A stretch of 64,000 nucleotides of DNA from Blastococcus sp. CT_GayMR19 (GCF_004570385.1 NZ_SPQL01000008.1:124001-188000); one strand, 5' to 3'. Shown: positions 43,841-53,340, counted from the first letter of the stretch. Notes: generated from the letters alone by a model not told the origin. Numbers and translations are program-made.

Positions 43841-44875
43841 GTGAGCGAGGACAACAGCGGATCCGGCTACGTCGAGCGCGAGTACAAGCGCGACTCCAAC
43901 TACATCCCCGACCGGATCACGGCGGACGGAGCGGACGGCTGGCCGGTGGAGCCGGACAGGTACCGCCTCGTCGCCGCCCGGGCCTGCCCGTGGGCGAACC
44001 GGGCGGTCATCGTCCGCCGCCTTCTGGGCCTGGAGCCGGCCATCTCGATGGGCATGTGCGGGCCGACCCACGACGAGCGCAGCTGGACCTTCGACCTCGA
44101 CCCCGGCGGCCGCGACCCGGTGCTCGGGTACGAGCGGCTGCAGGAGGCCTTCCTCGCCCGCTTCCCCGACTACGACCGCGGCATCACGGTGCCGGCGATG
44201 GTCGACGTCCCCTCGCGCCAGGTGGTCACCAACGACTTCGCGCAGCTCACCCTCGACCTCTCGACCGAGTGGACGGCGCACCACCGCGACGGCGCCCCGG
44301 ACCTGTACCCGGAGAAGCTGCGGGACGAGATGGACGACGTCATGCAGCGCGTCTACACCGAGGTCAACAACGGGGTCTACCGGTGCGGGTTCGCCGGCTC
44401 GCAGGACGCCTACGACAAGGCGTACGGCCGGCTGTTCACCACGCTCGACTGGCTCGAGGACCGCCTCGCCGACCAGCGGTACCTGATGGGCGAGACGATC
44501 ACCGAGGCCGACGTCCGGCTGTTCACCACGCTGGCCCGCTTCGACGCCGTCTACCACGGCCACTTCAAGTGCAACCGGCAGAAGCTGACCGAGTTCCCCG
44601 CGCTGTGGGCCTACGCGCGCGACCTGTTCCAGACACCGGGATTCGGCGACACGATCGACTTCCCGCAGATCAAGGAGCACTACTACGTCGTCCACACCGA
44701 CATCAATCCGACGCAGGTGATCCCGGGCGGCCCGGACACCTCGAACTGGCTGACGCCCCACGGCCGGGAGTCGCTCGGCGGCTCACCGTTCGGCGACGGC
44801 ACGCCGCCCGGGCCGGTCTTCCCCGACGAGGAGGTCCCGGCCGAGCACGGTCCGGGTGGCATACCGCACCGCTGA
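43841..44875 (+). CDS. Xi-class glutathione S-transferase-like protein (hydroquinone reductase type)
   Basis: A 344-residue protein with RYRLVAARACPWANRAVIVRRLLGLE, the CPWA active site typical of glutathionyl-hydroquinone reductases (YqjG/ECM4), and the C-terminal GST domain segments YTEVNNGVYRCGFAGSQDAYD and RYLMGETITEADVRLFTTLARFDAVYHGHFKCN. These enzymes remove thiols from conjugated quinones. Actinobacteria generally use mycothiol, so the thiol partner may differ. GTG at 43841 was chosen by family length. CACGCT six bases upstream may be a weak -10. Confidence 0.87.
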   Translation: MSEDNSGSGYVEREYKRDSNYIPDRITADGADGWPVEPDRYRLVAARACPWANRAVIVRRLLGLEPAISMGMCGPTHDERSWTFDLDPGGRDPVLGYERLQEAFLARFPDYDRGITVPAMVDVPSRQVVTNDFAQLTLDLSTEWTAHHRDGAPDLYPEKLRDEMDDVMQRVYTEVNNGVYRCGFAGSQDAYDKAYGRLFTTLDWLEDRLADQRYLMGETITEADVRLFTTLARFDAVYHGHFKCNRQKLTEFPALWAYARDLFQTPGFGDTIDFPQIKEHYYVVHTDINPTQVIPGGPDTSNWLTPHGRESLGGSPFGDGTPPGPVFPDEEVPAEHGPGGIPHR

Positions 44876-44927
44876 GGCCTGTGGACGACGGATTCGCCGT
44901 CGCTCCGAATTTGCCACGGTGGGCGGC

Positions 44928-45365
44928 ATGACGAAGCCGTCGCTTGCCGAGGTCCCCATCCGCTCCGCCGCCGAGCTCACCGACCGGTGGGCCACGGTGC
45001 TCGATCCGCCGATCTTCGGCGCGCGCAGCCTCTGGCTCATGTGGCTGGGGACCGACGGCCTGGTCCTGCCGATCATCGTCCCGGTCGACGACCTGCCGCC
45101 GCTCCCCGACCAGGCCCTGGCGGCCGGACTGCTGCAGGTGCACGCCGGCGTGGTCGCCGACCACCTGGGCGGCGAGGGTCACCTGGCGCTCGCGCTGTGC
45201 CGCCCGGGGCGGCCCCAGGCGAGTTCCGACGACGAGCGATGGGCCGCCGGGCTGCGCGCCGCGTTCGACGACGGCCTGGACGGGACATGGAGCCTGCATC
45301 TGGCCGCAGGCGGCCGCGTGTCCCAGCTCGTCGCCCCACCCATCCGCATCTGGGCTCGCGGCTGA
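44928..45365 (+). CDS. conserved hypothetical actinobacterial protein
   Basis: A 145-residue soluble protein with SLWLMWLGTDGLVLPIIVPVDDLPPLPD and GHLALALCRPGRP, a short alpha/beta pattern (JAB-like or DUF in appearance) without catalytic motifs. I do not recognise the family. Start at ATG 44928. No link with neighbours. Confidence 0.65.
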   Translation: MTKPSLAEVPIRSAAELTDRWATVLDPPIFGARSLWLMWLGTDGLVLPIIVPVDDLPPLPDQALAAGLLQVHAGVVADHLGGEGHLALALCRPGRPQASSDDERWAAGLRAAFDDGLDGTWSLHLAAGGRVSQLVAPPIRIWARG

Positions 45366-45445
45366 GTTCACCCGTTGCGGCGAACGGGGCCGGGATGTCC
45401 ACAGTTCCGGTAAGGCCACGCCTCGGACCTGCGTACTCTCCGACG

Positions 45446-46033
45446 GTGCGTGATCTTCGGAGGGGCGGCCAGGTTCGGGGCGTGGTCGCCGGGCTCGTCC
45501 TGGGGACGGCGTTGCTGAGCGGCTGCTCAGAGGCGACGGAGGCCAACGACACGCTGCCCTCGGCGAGCCCGGCCCCCACCACCGAGGCGTTGCCGCCGAT
45601 CGGACCGGCCGACTTCCCCGTCCCCAACGAAGCTCGCACCAAGGACGCCGCCAGCGCCGAGGCCTTTCTCCGCTACTGGATCGACCTGATTAACCGTCAA
45701 CGTTCGCTGTTGGCCGGTCAGCCCCTGCGCGACCTCGGTCCGGAGTGTCGTGACTGCTTGCGTATCGCCAACAATTACGACGAAGCGGCGGCCGCCGGCC
45801 GCCACTTCGAGGGCGGCGAACTATCACTCAACGATGTCACAGAGCCCCAATTCAGCGGTGATGAAGTGTCAATCACCTTCGGAATCCGACGAGAAGCCGT
45901 CGTGTTGATGGATGCGGCCGGCGCACCCGTGGACGACGGGCTACCGATGCAGCCGAATTTGGGTTCCGGAATTACGCTCGCCTGGTCGGAGCCGGACAAG
46001 TCTTGGCTGGTGCTGAGCATGACGCTCGGATGA
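45446..46033 (+). CDS. DUF6318-like lipoprotein
   Basis: The 195-residue protein starts with a short basic region and LVLGTALLSGC (lipobox Cys27), indicating a membrane-anchored lipoprotein. FPVPNEARTKDAASAEAFLRYWIDLINRQ and LRDLGPECRDCLRIA are typical of the DUF6318 family of actinobacteria, unknown function. TACTCT (45434-45439), six bases before the GTG at 45446, gives a leaderless promoter. The TGA overlaps the ATG of the next gene (ATGA), suggesting a joint surface function. Confidence 0.75.
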   Translation: MRDLRRGGQVRGVVAGLVLGTALLSGCSEATEANDTLPSASPAPTTEALPPIGPADFPVPNEARTKDAASAEAFLRYWIDLINRQRSLLAGQPLRDLGPECRDCLRIANNYDEAAAAGRHFEGGELSLNDVTEPQFSGDEVSITFGIRREAVVLMDAAGAPVDDGLPMQPNLGSGITLAWSEPDKSWLVLSMTLG

Positions 46034-46923
46034 CGAGGGCCCTGCGCCGACTCCTCATCGCGGCGACTTTCCTGAGTGCGCTGCTCGTCGCCTCACCCGC
46101 GGCCGCTTGCGGTTATGACACCGAGTGCCGAGTGGAGCTCGAAGATAGCGCGGCGACAGTGGGCTTTGAGGGGGCGGGCGTCTCCGAGGTCGTGGGCGTC
46201 GGCGGTCCCGAATACTTCCAATACGCGTATCGACTGCTCGACCCTTGTCTTGCAGCCGCCGAGACCAGGGGCTATTGCTCCCCTACCGACGTTCGGGAAT
46301 GCCCTGAGCAGCCCGACCGTGTGATGGGCTACTTCGTCGTTGACCGTCGTCCGATCGTTCCGAGCCAGGGTCCCGCCGTCGAGCCAGTCCCGAACGGCTT
46401 CGGGCCAGGCGATCCGATTGGCGACTGGAGCTACTTCCGCGAGGGATGCTTCGACATCACGCCGCTCAACCCACCGCCCTCCCCGGGCGAGGTGTTCAGC
46501 TACTTCGAGCGGCTGCCGCTGCCGACCCTGACGACGCAGCACCAGCCACCGGGGAACGGGCTCTCCGGACTGCCGGTCATCTTCTACACCGACTCCCCGA
46601 CGACGCAGACGTTCACCGTCGACGTGCGCGGCTTCACTGTCGTCATCGAGGCGAGGGCCACGCAGTACACCTGGCACACCGGCGACCCCGCGAGCCCGGC
46701 CGTCGTCAGCACCGACCCGGGCCGGCCCTACCCGAACGAGACCGTCGAGCACGACTACCGCTCGGGCACGTACACCGCCTCCCTGACCGTGACCTGGGGC
46801 GCGACGTTCAGCATCAACGGCAGCGCGCCGCAGAACGTCCCGGGCACCACCACCACCGACGGCCCGCCGGTCACGTTCGACGTCCTCCAGGCCCGCCCGG
46901 TTCTCACCGACCCGTACAACTGA
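46030..46923 (+). CDS. secreted protein of unknown function with a PKD-like C-terminus
   Basis: A 297-residue protein with signal peptide LLIAATFLSALLVASPAAA followed by mature CGYDTECRVE. Six or more cysteines suggest disulfides. The C-terminal half (IFYTDSPTTQTFTVDVRGFTVVIEARATQYTWHTGD ... TVEHDYRSGTYTASLTVTWG) is an immunoglobulin/PKD-like beta sandwich, shown by the HDY...G.Y.ASLTV pattern. Translationally coupled to the lipoprotein gene. Similar pairs occur in actinobacteria; role unknown. Confidence 0.7.
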   Translation: MTRALRRLLIAATFLSALLVASPAAACGYDTECRVELEDSAATVGFEGAGVSEVVGVGGPEYFQYAYRLLDPCLAAAETRGYCSPTDVRECPEQPDRVMGYFVVDRRPIVPSQGPAVEPVPNGFGPGDPIGDWSYFREGCFDITPLNPPPSPGEVFSYFERLPLPTLTTQHQPPGNGLSGLPVIFYTDSPTTQTFTVDVRGFTVVIEARATQYTWHTGDPASPAVVSTDPGRPYPNETVEHDYRSGTYTASLTVTWGATFSINGSAPQNVPGTTTTDGPPVTFDVLQARPVLTDPYN

Positions 46924-46986
46924 CCGACCGTCCGGGCGATCGACGATCTCCAGTCCCGTAACGCGAGCGGTCCCCGCCCACGACCG

Positions 46987-47007
46987 CAGCGCCCCGGTAG
47001 GGCGCTG
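46987..47007. terminator. GC-rich hairpin, possible terminator
   Basis: CAGCGCCC and GGGCGCTG form a perfect 8-bp stem around CGGTA, 64 bases after the secreted-protein gene and before the LLM oxidoreductase gene. There is no T-tract, which is common for actinobacterial terminator-like hairpins. Confidence 0.45.
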
Positions 47008-47129
47008 AGACCTCGTCGTTGCGACGCGCCGACCGCCAGCGGATGCCTCGGACCGTGCGACTCCCGAACCCCTCGCGTCGAGGTATGCCGCGGCTTACGT
47101 TCGGGGCACCGCCGACCTGAGGAGAACCC

Positions 47130-48314
47130 GTGGACCGCCTGCGCTTCGGCATCTTCCTGGCCCCGTTCCACCCGGCCGGGGAGAACCCGACCACGGCCCT
47201 GCAGCGCGACCTCGACCTGGTCGCCCACCTGGACCGGCTGGACTACGACGAGGCCTGGATCGGCGAGCACCACTCGGCCGGCACCGAGATCATCGCCTCG
47301 CCGGAGATCTTCATCGCGGCCGCCGCCCAGCACACCCGGCGGATCAAGCTGGGCACCGGAGTGACCTCGATCGCATACCACAACCCGCTCTGGGTGGCCG
47401 AGCGCATGGTGCTCCTCGACCACCTCACCCGCGGCCGGGCCATGCTGGGCTGCGGCCCGGGGTCCTTGCCGACCGACTCGATGATGCTCGGTCTCAACCC
47501 CACCGATACGCGGGAACTGCTCGAGGTCAACCTCGACATCATCATGCGGCTCCTGCGCGGCGAGACGGTGACACAGCAGACCAAGACCCACAACCTGGTG
47601 AACGCCAGGCTGCACCTGCGGCCCTACACCCAGCCGTGTTTCGACGTCGCGGTGGCTGCCGTGGCGTCCCCGACGGGACCGCGGATGGCCGGCCGGCACG
47701 GCATCGGGCTGCTGTCGATCGGCGCCACCCTCACCAAGGACGGCTTCGACGCGCTGGCGCACCACTGGGGCGTGGTCGAGGAGCAGGCGCAGACCCACCA
47801 CCAGACCATCTCGCGCGCGGCCTGGCGACTGGTCGGGCTCATGCACATCGCCGAGACCCGAGACCAGGCCTATCGCGACGTCGAGCACGGCATAGAGACG
47901 TGGTTCCGCTACTTCCAGAAGACCGCCGCGTTTCCCCAGATGGCGGTCGAGGGCGGCGACGTCAAGGAGATGATCGACTTCATCAACGACGCCGGCGTCG
48001 GCGCGATCGGCACCGTCGAGGACGCCCGGGCCCAGGTCCAGCGGCTGTGGGACCAGTCCCATGGCGGCTTCGGCGCCATGCTCCTGCTCGCACACGAGTG
48101 GGCCAACCCGCAGGCGACCAGGCGCTCCTACGAGCTCATCGCCCAGCACGTCATGCCGCACTTCCAAGGCGGTCAGACCACGCATGCCCAGGCCAGCCTC
48201 CAGGCGAAGGAGCACGCCATGGGCAAGCGGGAGGACTACGCCGCCCAGCAGATGCAGGCGGTCGCCACCATGACCGAGCGCTACCAGCAGGAGCTCGCTG
48301 CGAAGAAGGGCTAG
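47130..48314 (+). CDS. LLM class flavin-dependent oxidoreductase
   Basis: A 394-residue bacterial-luciferase-like monooxygenase using FMNH2 supplied by a reductase. FGIFLAPFHPAGENP, YDEAWIGEHHSAG, IKLGTGVTSIAYHNPLWVAERMVLLDHLTRGRAMLGCGPGS (parts) and LNPTDTRELLEVNLDIIMRLL are the classic family segments of the limonene 1,2-monooxygenase-like group. GTG at 47130 follows GAGGAG. Its stop is TAG, again read as a normal terminator. Substrate unknown. Confidence 0.87.
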   Translation: MDRLRFGIFLAPFHPAGENPTTALQRDLDLVAHLDRLDYDEAWIGEHHSAGTEIIASPEIFIAAAAQHTRRIKLGTGVTSIAYHNPLWVAERMVLLDHLTRGRAMLGCGPGSLPTDSMMLGLNPTDTRELLEVNLDIIMRLLRGETVTQQTKTHNLVNARLHLRPYTQPCFDVAVAAVASPTGPRMAGRHGIGLLSIGATLTKDGFDALAHHWGVVEEQAQTHHQTISRAAWRLVGLMHIAETRDQAYRDVEHGIETWFRYFQKTAAFPQMAVEGGDVKEMIDFINDAGVGAIGTVEDARAQVQRLWDQSHGGFGAMLLLAHEWANPQATRRSYELIAQHVMPHFQGGQTTHAQASLQAKEHAMGKREDYAAQQMQAVATMTERYQQELAAKKG

Positions 48315-48349
48315 GTCCGTCGGGGGGCACCCGCTCTTCCGGATGCTCG

Positions 48350-49222
48350 TCAGTGCCCGACGGCCCGTTCCACGGCTCGCGCCAGCAGGCGATGGCCTTC
48401 GGCCGTCGGGTGGACGTCGTCGGGGTACAGGAGCCCCGCGGCGATCGTGCTGCCCCCGGCCTCGAGGGCACGCGACTCGAACGCCTCGAAGGCGTCCGCG
48501 ACGACCGCATCGTTGTCGTCGGCGGCTTCGGCGATGGCTTCGTTCAGTGGCCGGACGAAGCCATCGACCTCCACCACGTTGGTGTAGTCCAGCGCGTAGT
48601 AGGTCAGCACGACGATCCGCCCGCGGTAGTCCCCCTCGTCGCGCAGTGTGTCCAGGATGACGTCCAGGTTCTCCTCCAGCTGGTCGGCCATGACCTCCGC
48701 CTCGGCCGGCGTCGTGCACTGACCGGTGCCCAGGCAGAGGAACAGGTCGTTCGCGCCGAGCTGGATGGTGACGAGCCGGACGCGGGGCGAGTCGTCCAGC
48801 ACCTCGAGCGCGTAGTCGAGCTGTGCGCCTTCGTAGTCCTCGTGCAGGGGGAACCGATCCCGGTAACCCAGGCCGGACGGGTCGAGGGAGTTCGCGCAAC
48901 CGTTGCTCTGGGCGTCGGCGTCGATGAAGCTGGCCGTGGTCTCCCCCGGGCAGCTGGCGTTGATCAGGCGCAGGTCCCAGTCGTCGGCGATCAGGTCGGG
49001 ATAGCCCACGAAGTTGTCGGGGTCCGGGTAGAGCTCCACTGCGTTCCCGATGAGGCCGAACGGCACCGAGTCACCGAGGGCCAGGTAGGTGCGGTCCCGA
49101 CTCTCCGAGTCGTCCTTCCCTGCCGGCGTCGCGAGCGCCGGGGTGCTCACGGCGACCGGACCGACGGCCGCCACCACCACCATGGCGACAAGACCCACCC
49201 GCCGGCGCAGGGAAGAAGACAT
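48350..49222 (-). CDS. secreted SGNH/GDSL hydrolase
   Basis: The 290-residue protein starts with a Sec signal peptide (RRRVGLVAMVVVAAVGPVAVSTPALA). The mature part has block I YLALGDSVPFG (nucleophile Ser), an oxyanion Gly in NASCPGETTASF, block III LGANDLFLC and block V DDVHPTAEGH with catalytic Asp and His. Likely an extracellular esterase or lipase. ATG at 49222 is chosen over an ATG 54 bases upstream because of GAGGAG at proper spacing and the signal peptide. Confidence 0.87.
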   Translation of the reverse strand: MSSSLRRRVGLVAMVVVAAVGPVAVSTPALATPAGKDDSESRDRTYLALGDSVPFGLIGNAVELYPDPDNFVGYPDLIADDWDLRLINASCPGETTASFIDADAQSNGCANSLDPSGLGYRDRFPLHEDYEGAQLDYALEVLDDSPRVRLVTIQLGANDLFLCLGTGQCTTPAEAEVMADQLEENLDVILDTLRDEGDYRGRIVVLTYYALDYTNVVEVDGFVRPLNEAIAEAADDNDAVVADAFEAFESRALEAGGSTIAAGLLYPDDVHPTAEGHRLLARAVERAVGH

Positions 49223-49351
49223 GGGCGCTCCTCGGGGCGAGCGGCCGGCGGGCTCTCCGACCGCGGTCGGGGTCATGACCCCGCCACGCTAGGACCGGCC
49301 GTCTCGGAACGGAACGTCCTCTCTCCCGGTAACGGGCCCGGGCGACAGCGA

Positions 49352-50092
49352 CTAGACGATCCTGATGCGCAGCCGGCGGAAGCCCCGCCCCTTGTTCTCC
49401 ATCTTCACGACCTCGATCCGGCCGACCATCGCCGTCGACGCCACGTGCGTGCCGCCGTCCGCCTGGGTGTCGAGGCCGACGATGTCGACGATCCGCACCA
49501 CGTCGATGTCCGGAGGCAGCAGGTCGGTCGCCGTGCGGATGATGTCCGGGATCGCGTAGGCCTCGTCCCGCGGCAGCGTCTTCACCTCGATCGGCCGGTC
49601 CGCGGTGATCTCCTCGTTGACGGCGGCAGCGACGCGCTCCTTGAAGTCCGCCGGCACCTCGGCCAGGTCGAAGTCCATCCGCGCGGTGAGCGGCTCCATG
49701 TTGCCGCCGGTCACCAGTGCGCCGAAGTCGCGGAAGACGACGCCGGTGAGCACGTGCAGCCCGGAGTGCGTCCGCATCAGGGCCGTCCGGCGCTCGTCGT
49801 CGAGCGCTCCCCGCACCGCCGTTCCCGGAGGCGGGACCGGGTCGCCCTCGACCGGGATCAGGTACAGCTCGTCGCCCTTGCGGGTACCGGCGATGCGGGT
49901 GCGCACCCCGCCCCACAGCAGCACGCCCTCGTCCGGCGGCTGCCCACCGCCGCCGGGATAGAACGCCGACCGGTCCAGCACGATCCCCTGCTCCGGGTCG
50001 GCGGCGAGCACGGTCGCGTCCCACTCGCGCACCGTGGAGTCGGCGAGGTCGAGGCGGTGGGTGTGGCCGTGCCGGTCCGTTTCGCTGGTCAC
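49352..50092 (-). CDS. alanyl-tRNA editing protein (AlaX-like)
   Basis: The 246-residue protein has the second-domain fold of alanyl-tRNA synthetase used to hydrolyse Ser- or Gly-tRNA(Ala): FYPGGGGQPPDEG, RTHSGLHVLTG (zinc-binding His pair) and TQADGGTHVASTAMVG. The last motif usually reads CGGTH; the Cys is Asp here, as in some actinobacterial relatives, so zinc may be bound differently. GTG at 50092 is the start. Its stop is TAG. Confidence 0.85.
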   Translation of the reverse strand: MTSETDRHGHTHRLDLADSTVREWDATVLAADPEQGIVLDRSAFYPGGGGQPPDEGVLLWGGVRTRIAGTRKGDELYLIPVEGDPVPPPGTAVRGALDDERRTALMRTHSGLHVLTGVVFRDFGALVTGGNMEPLTARMDFDLAEVPADFKERVAAAVNEEITADRPIEVKTLPRDEAYAIPDIIRTATDLLPPDIDVVRIVDIVGLDTQADGGTHVASTAMVGRIEVVKMENKGRGFRRLRIRIV

Positions 50093-50150
50093 GCCTGCAT
50101 GGTGCCCTGGAGGGCGAAAACTGTCATAGGGCGCCTCTAACGTGCGGTGT

Positions 50151-51704
50151 GTGTTCGACGGTCAGCCACCTCCGATCCCGGACGACGGCGACCCGATCCA
50201 CGACCGACCGGACGACGTCGCCGCGCCGCTGAGCGACCTCGAGCTCGTGGCCGACATCTGGGCCGCCGACGCCCGCGAGTCCCGCCACGTCGCCGAGCGT
50301 GCCGCCTCCGTCGCCGCCCTGGCCCGGCGCCGCAGCATCGAGCGCGACAAGGATTTCAGGCAGCTCGGTGGTCCCGGGCTCGATTCCCGCCTGCGGCAGT
50401 CGCCGGTGCTCGCCGACGTGTCGGAGACGTTCGTGACCGAGCTGGCGATGATCCGGTGCTGCTCGGAGCGGGAGGCCGAACTCCTGGCCATCGAGTCGAT
50501 CCTGCTGACCACCAAGCTCAGGGGCACCTGGAGCGAGCTGTACGCCGGGCGCATCGACGTCCGCAAGATGCGTGCCATGGTCGACCTGCTCGGTCCGGCC
50601 ACGCCGAAGGTGGCCACCGCGATCGAGCAGCGCGTGCTTCCCGACGCCGAGCACCTCACCGTCGCTCAGCTTCGAGCCAGGGTTCGCCGGGTCCTCGCGC
50701 GGCTCGACGCCCAGGCGATGGACAAGCGGCGAGCCGAGGCCGCCCGCCGAGCCGGCGTCTGTCACCAGCCCACCCGCGACGGCATGAGCCAGCTCATCGT
50801 CGATCTGTCCGTCGCGGGCGCGGCCGCGTGCGTCGACGCGATCAGCCAGTACGCCGACCTGCTCCGTGCCGACGGCGACGAGCGTCCGATCGGGGTCATC
50901 CGCGCCGCGGTAGCCCAGGACCTGATCCTCCGGCCGTGGGACACGACCCGGCCGCCCGTCACCGCCCGGCTCGACATCCACGCGCCCCTCTCTGCGCTGT
51001 CGGCCGACTCCCCGTGCCCGCCCCCAGCCGAGATCGCCGGCGAGGTGGTCACCGCCGCGCAGTGCCGGGAGCTGCTCGAGCAGCTGGACATGCTGGGTGT
51101 GCGATCCGCTCCCGCGGGCGGATGCGTCCGGGTCGCCATCGGTGATCCGGTGACCGGCCGGCTCGTCGCCGTTGCCACCCGCAACGAGCTCCGCCGCGGG
51201 GCCTTCGGCACCGCCCGGCGCTCGAAGCGCCGGGGCCGCCGGCCCACGACCTCCTCGCCCCCAGGTGACAGGCCACGGGCCGGCGGACACCACGACCGAG
51301 ACCCCGATCGGCCGGCGGACGGCCCCGGATTGCGGCCACCACCACCGAGCCATGGATATCGCCCCACCGCTCCGCAGCAGAGATTCACCGAGGTGCGCGA
51401 CCGGCACTGCCGCATGCCCGGCTGCCGGCGACGCGCCGGGCGCTGCGACATCGACCACGCCGTCGCCCATGCCGACGGCGGGGCCACCGCCTGCTGGAAC
51501 CTCTGCTGCCTGTGCCGGCGGCATCACCGGATCAAGACGTTCGCCCGCGGCTGGCGCTTCGAGCTCCTCGCCGACGGACGACTGCTCGTCCGAACGCCGA
51601 GCGGGGTCTCCCGCGTCACCCGCCCCCCGAGCTGGACGTGGGACCCCGAACCCGACCCGCCCTGGCTCGAGGAGGAGGCTCCAGCCGACCGTGCCGCCCG
51701 GTGA
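50151..51704 (+). CDS. DUF222/HNH endonuclease family protein
   Basis: A 517-residue protein of the abundant actinobacterial DUF222-HNH family: DUF222 region (RCCSEREAELLAIESILLTTKL, GRIDVRKMRAMVDLLG) and a C-terminal HNH endonuclease (RDRHCRMPGCRRRAGRCDIDHAVAHADGGATACWNLCCLCRRHHRIKT in parts: CDIDHAVAHADGG, NLCCLCRRHHR). Such genes occur in many copies per genome, possibly with mobile introns or repeats. GTG at 50151 is chosen: TAACGT (50138-50143) lies seven bases upstream, a leaderless promoter, and homologues begin with MFDG. An in-frame GTG at 50142 would add three residues. Confidence 0.85.
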   Translation: MFDGQPPPIPDDGDPIHDRPDDVAAPLSDLELVADIWAADARESRHVAERAASVAALARRRSIERDKDFRQLGGPGLDSRLRQSPVLADVSETFVTELAMIRCCSEREAELLAIESILLTTKLRGTWSELYAGRIDVRKMRAMVDLLGPATPKVATAIEQRVLPDAEHLTVAQLRARVRRVLARLDAQAMDKRRAEAARRAGVCHQPTRDGMSQLIVDLSVAGAAACVDAISQYADLLRADGDERPIGVIRAAVAQDLILRPWDTTRPPVTARLDIHAPLSALSADSPCPPPAEIAGEVVTAAQCRELLEQLDMLGVRSAPAGGCVRVAIGDPVTGRLVAVATRNELRRGAFGTARRSKRRGRRPTTSSPPGDRPRAGGHHDRDPDRPADGPGLRPPPPSHGYRPTAPQQRFTEVRDRHCRMPGCRRRAGRCDIDHAVAHADGGATACWNLCCLCRRHHRIKTFARGWRFELLADGRLLVRTPSGVSRVTRPPSWTWDPEPDPPWLEEEAPADRAAR

Positions 51705-51710
51705 TGCGTG

Positions 51711-51729
51711 CCCGGCCGCCGCCGCCGGG
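51711..51729. terminator. GC-rich hairpin after the HNH gene
   Basis: CCCGGC and GCCGGG form a 6-bp stem (extendable with TG/CA through a bulge) around CGCCGCC, seven bases after the stop codon. No T-tract; a possible actinobacterial terminator. The following 200 bp to the PHA depolymerase gene contain no other feature I recognise. Confidence 0.4.
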
Positions 51730-51936
51730 GGCAGGGCGTGCGACTCCCGCGTGGGGTGACCCGGGTGCGGCTGGGGCGCGTGGGGCGCCTGCTGCCCCCC
51801 GGGCGACAGTGCCGTGCGAGGTGTCTCCCCGTCGACGGAGGGGGGTCCTCCGCGCGTTTCTCGTGAACGGCGGTTAAGTTTCATCCACGTGACGCGCGTC
51901 ACGCTCAGCTCTCCGCGCCGACGACAGGCAGGTCCC

Positions 51937-53181
51937 GTGCTCTACACCGCTTACGAAATGAACCGTCGAGCAGGCGCGCCTGTCGTCGCCGCCTCCGAGC
52001 TGACCGCGCGCGCCCTGCACGCGCTGCCCGCCCCGCTGGCCCGGACGCCCGGTGTGCGGCACCTCCGGGCCGCGTGCGAGATCGTCGCCAAGGCGCGGCC
52101 CACGCACGACCGCCCCGCCTACGGCATCGAGACCGTGCGCGTCGACGGCCAGTCGGTCGACGTGTTCGAGCGCCCGGCGACGACGACCCCGTTCGCCACC
52201 CTCCTGCACTTCGCCAAGCCGTCGGTCCACGGCCAGCCCCGCGTGCTCGTCGTCGGGCCCATGTCCGGGCATTTCACGACCCTGATCCGGCCCACCATCA
52301 CGACCCTGCTGTCCGACCACGACGTCTACGTCATCGACTGGCACAACGCCCGGGACATCCCCGCCGACCAGGGGAAGTTCGGGCTCGACGAGTACATCGA
52401 GCACGTCGTGGAGGCCCTTCGCCACCTCGGGCCGGACACCCACGTCGTCGCCGTCTGCCAGCCCGCCGTCCCCGTGCTGGCCGCCGTCGCCCTGCTCGCC
52501 GCCGCGGACGACCCCGCCCAGCCGAGCAGCGTCACGCTCATGGCCGGCCCGGTCGACACCCGCGTGAACCCCAACCGGGTCAACACCGCGGCCGAGACCA
52601 AGCCGCTCTCCTTCTTCGAGAAGCGACTCATCTCCACCGTCCCGGCGCGGTACCCCGGCGCCGGCCGGCGGGTCTACCCGGGCGTCGTCCAGCTGACCGC
52701 CTTCATGTCGATGAACCCCAAGCGGCACCTGACCGCCCACGCGCGGCTCTACCGCGAGCTCGTGGCCGGCAACGAGGTGGGGGCGGCGGCGATCCGCGAC
52801 TTCTACGACGAGTACGGCGCCGTCATGGACGTCCCGGCCGACTTCTACCTGGAGACGGTCGGGCGCATCTTCCAGGAGCACCACATGGCGACCGGCCGGT
52901 TCACCTGGCGTGGCCAGCACGTCGACCCGGGTGCCATCCGGCGCACCGCGCTGCTCACGGTCGAGGGCGCCCGCGACGACATCTGCTCCCCCGGGCAGAC
53001 CCTGGCGGCGCACGACCTGTGCACCGGGATCCCGGCGGAGCGCAAGCACCACCACCTGCAGTCCGGTGTAGGCCACTACGGCGTCTTCAGCGGATCCCGC
53101 TGGGAGGCCGAGGTCTACCCCGTCCTGCGGTCCTTCATCGAGGCCTCCCGCGTCGAGGAACCGGTCGCCGCGCCCGCCTGA
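51937..53181 (+). CDS. phaZ: intracellular polyhydroxyalkanoate depolymerase (PhaZ-type)
   Basis: A 414-residue protein of the intracellular PHB depolymerase family: VLYTAYEMNRR at the start, VLVVGPMSGHFTTLIRPTITTLL, DVYVIDWHNARDIP, VVAVCQPAVPVLAAVALLAA (CQPxVP, the active-site Cys motif of this group), and the C-terminal LLTVEGARDDICSPGQT and VGHYGVFSGSRW supplying the Asp and His. It releases hydroxyacids from stored polyester granules. GTG at 51937 follows AGGCAGG and begins the conserved LY.AYEM opening. Confidence 0.88.
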   Translation: MLYTAYEMNRRAGAPVVAASELTARALHALPAPLARTPGVRHLRAACEIVAKARPTHDRPAYGIETVRVDGQSVDVFERPATTTPFATLLHFAKPSVHGQPRVLVVGPMSGHFTTLIRPTITTLLSDHDVYVIDWHNARDIPADQGKFGLDEYIEHVVEALRHLGPDTHVVAVCQPAVPVLAAVALLAAADDPAQPSSVTLMAGPVDTRVNPNRVNTAAETKPLSFFEKRLISTVPARYPGAGRRVYPGVVQLTAFMSMNPKRHLTAHARLYRELVAGNEVGAAAIRDFYDEYGAVMDVPADFYLETVGRIFQEHHMATGRFTWRGQHVDPGAIRRTALLTVEGARDDICSPGQTLAAHDLCTGIPAERKHHHLQSGVGHYGVFSGSRWEAEVYPVLRSFIEASRVEEPVAAPA

Positions 53182-53340
53182 GCTGCTGGTTCCCTCGGCT
53201 GCCCCTCAGCGGCCCCTTCGGAACGCCAGGACGCCCCACTCCGGCACGCCCGGGAGCGTTGCCACCGGTGCGTCCGGCGAGGACGGTGGACGGCGCGGCG
53301 ATGCCGCGGGGCGTCGCCGGCAACCGAGAGGAGTGGTGGC

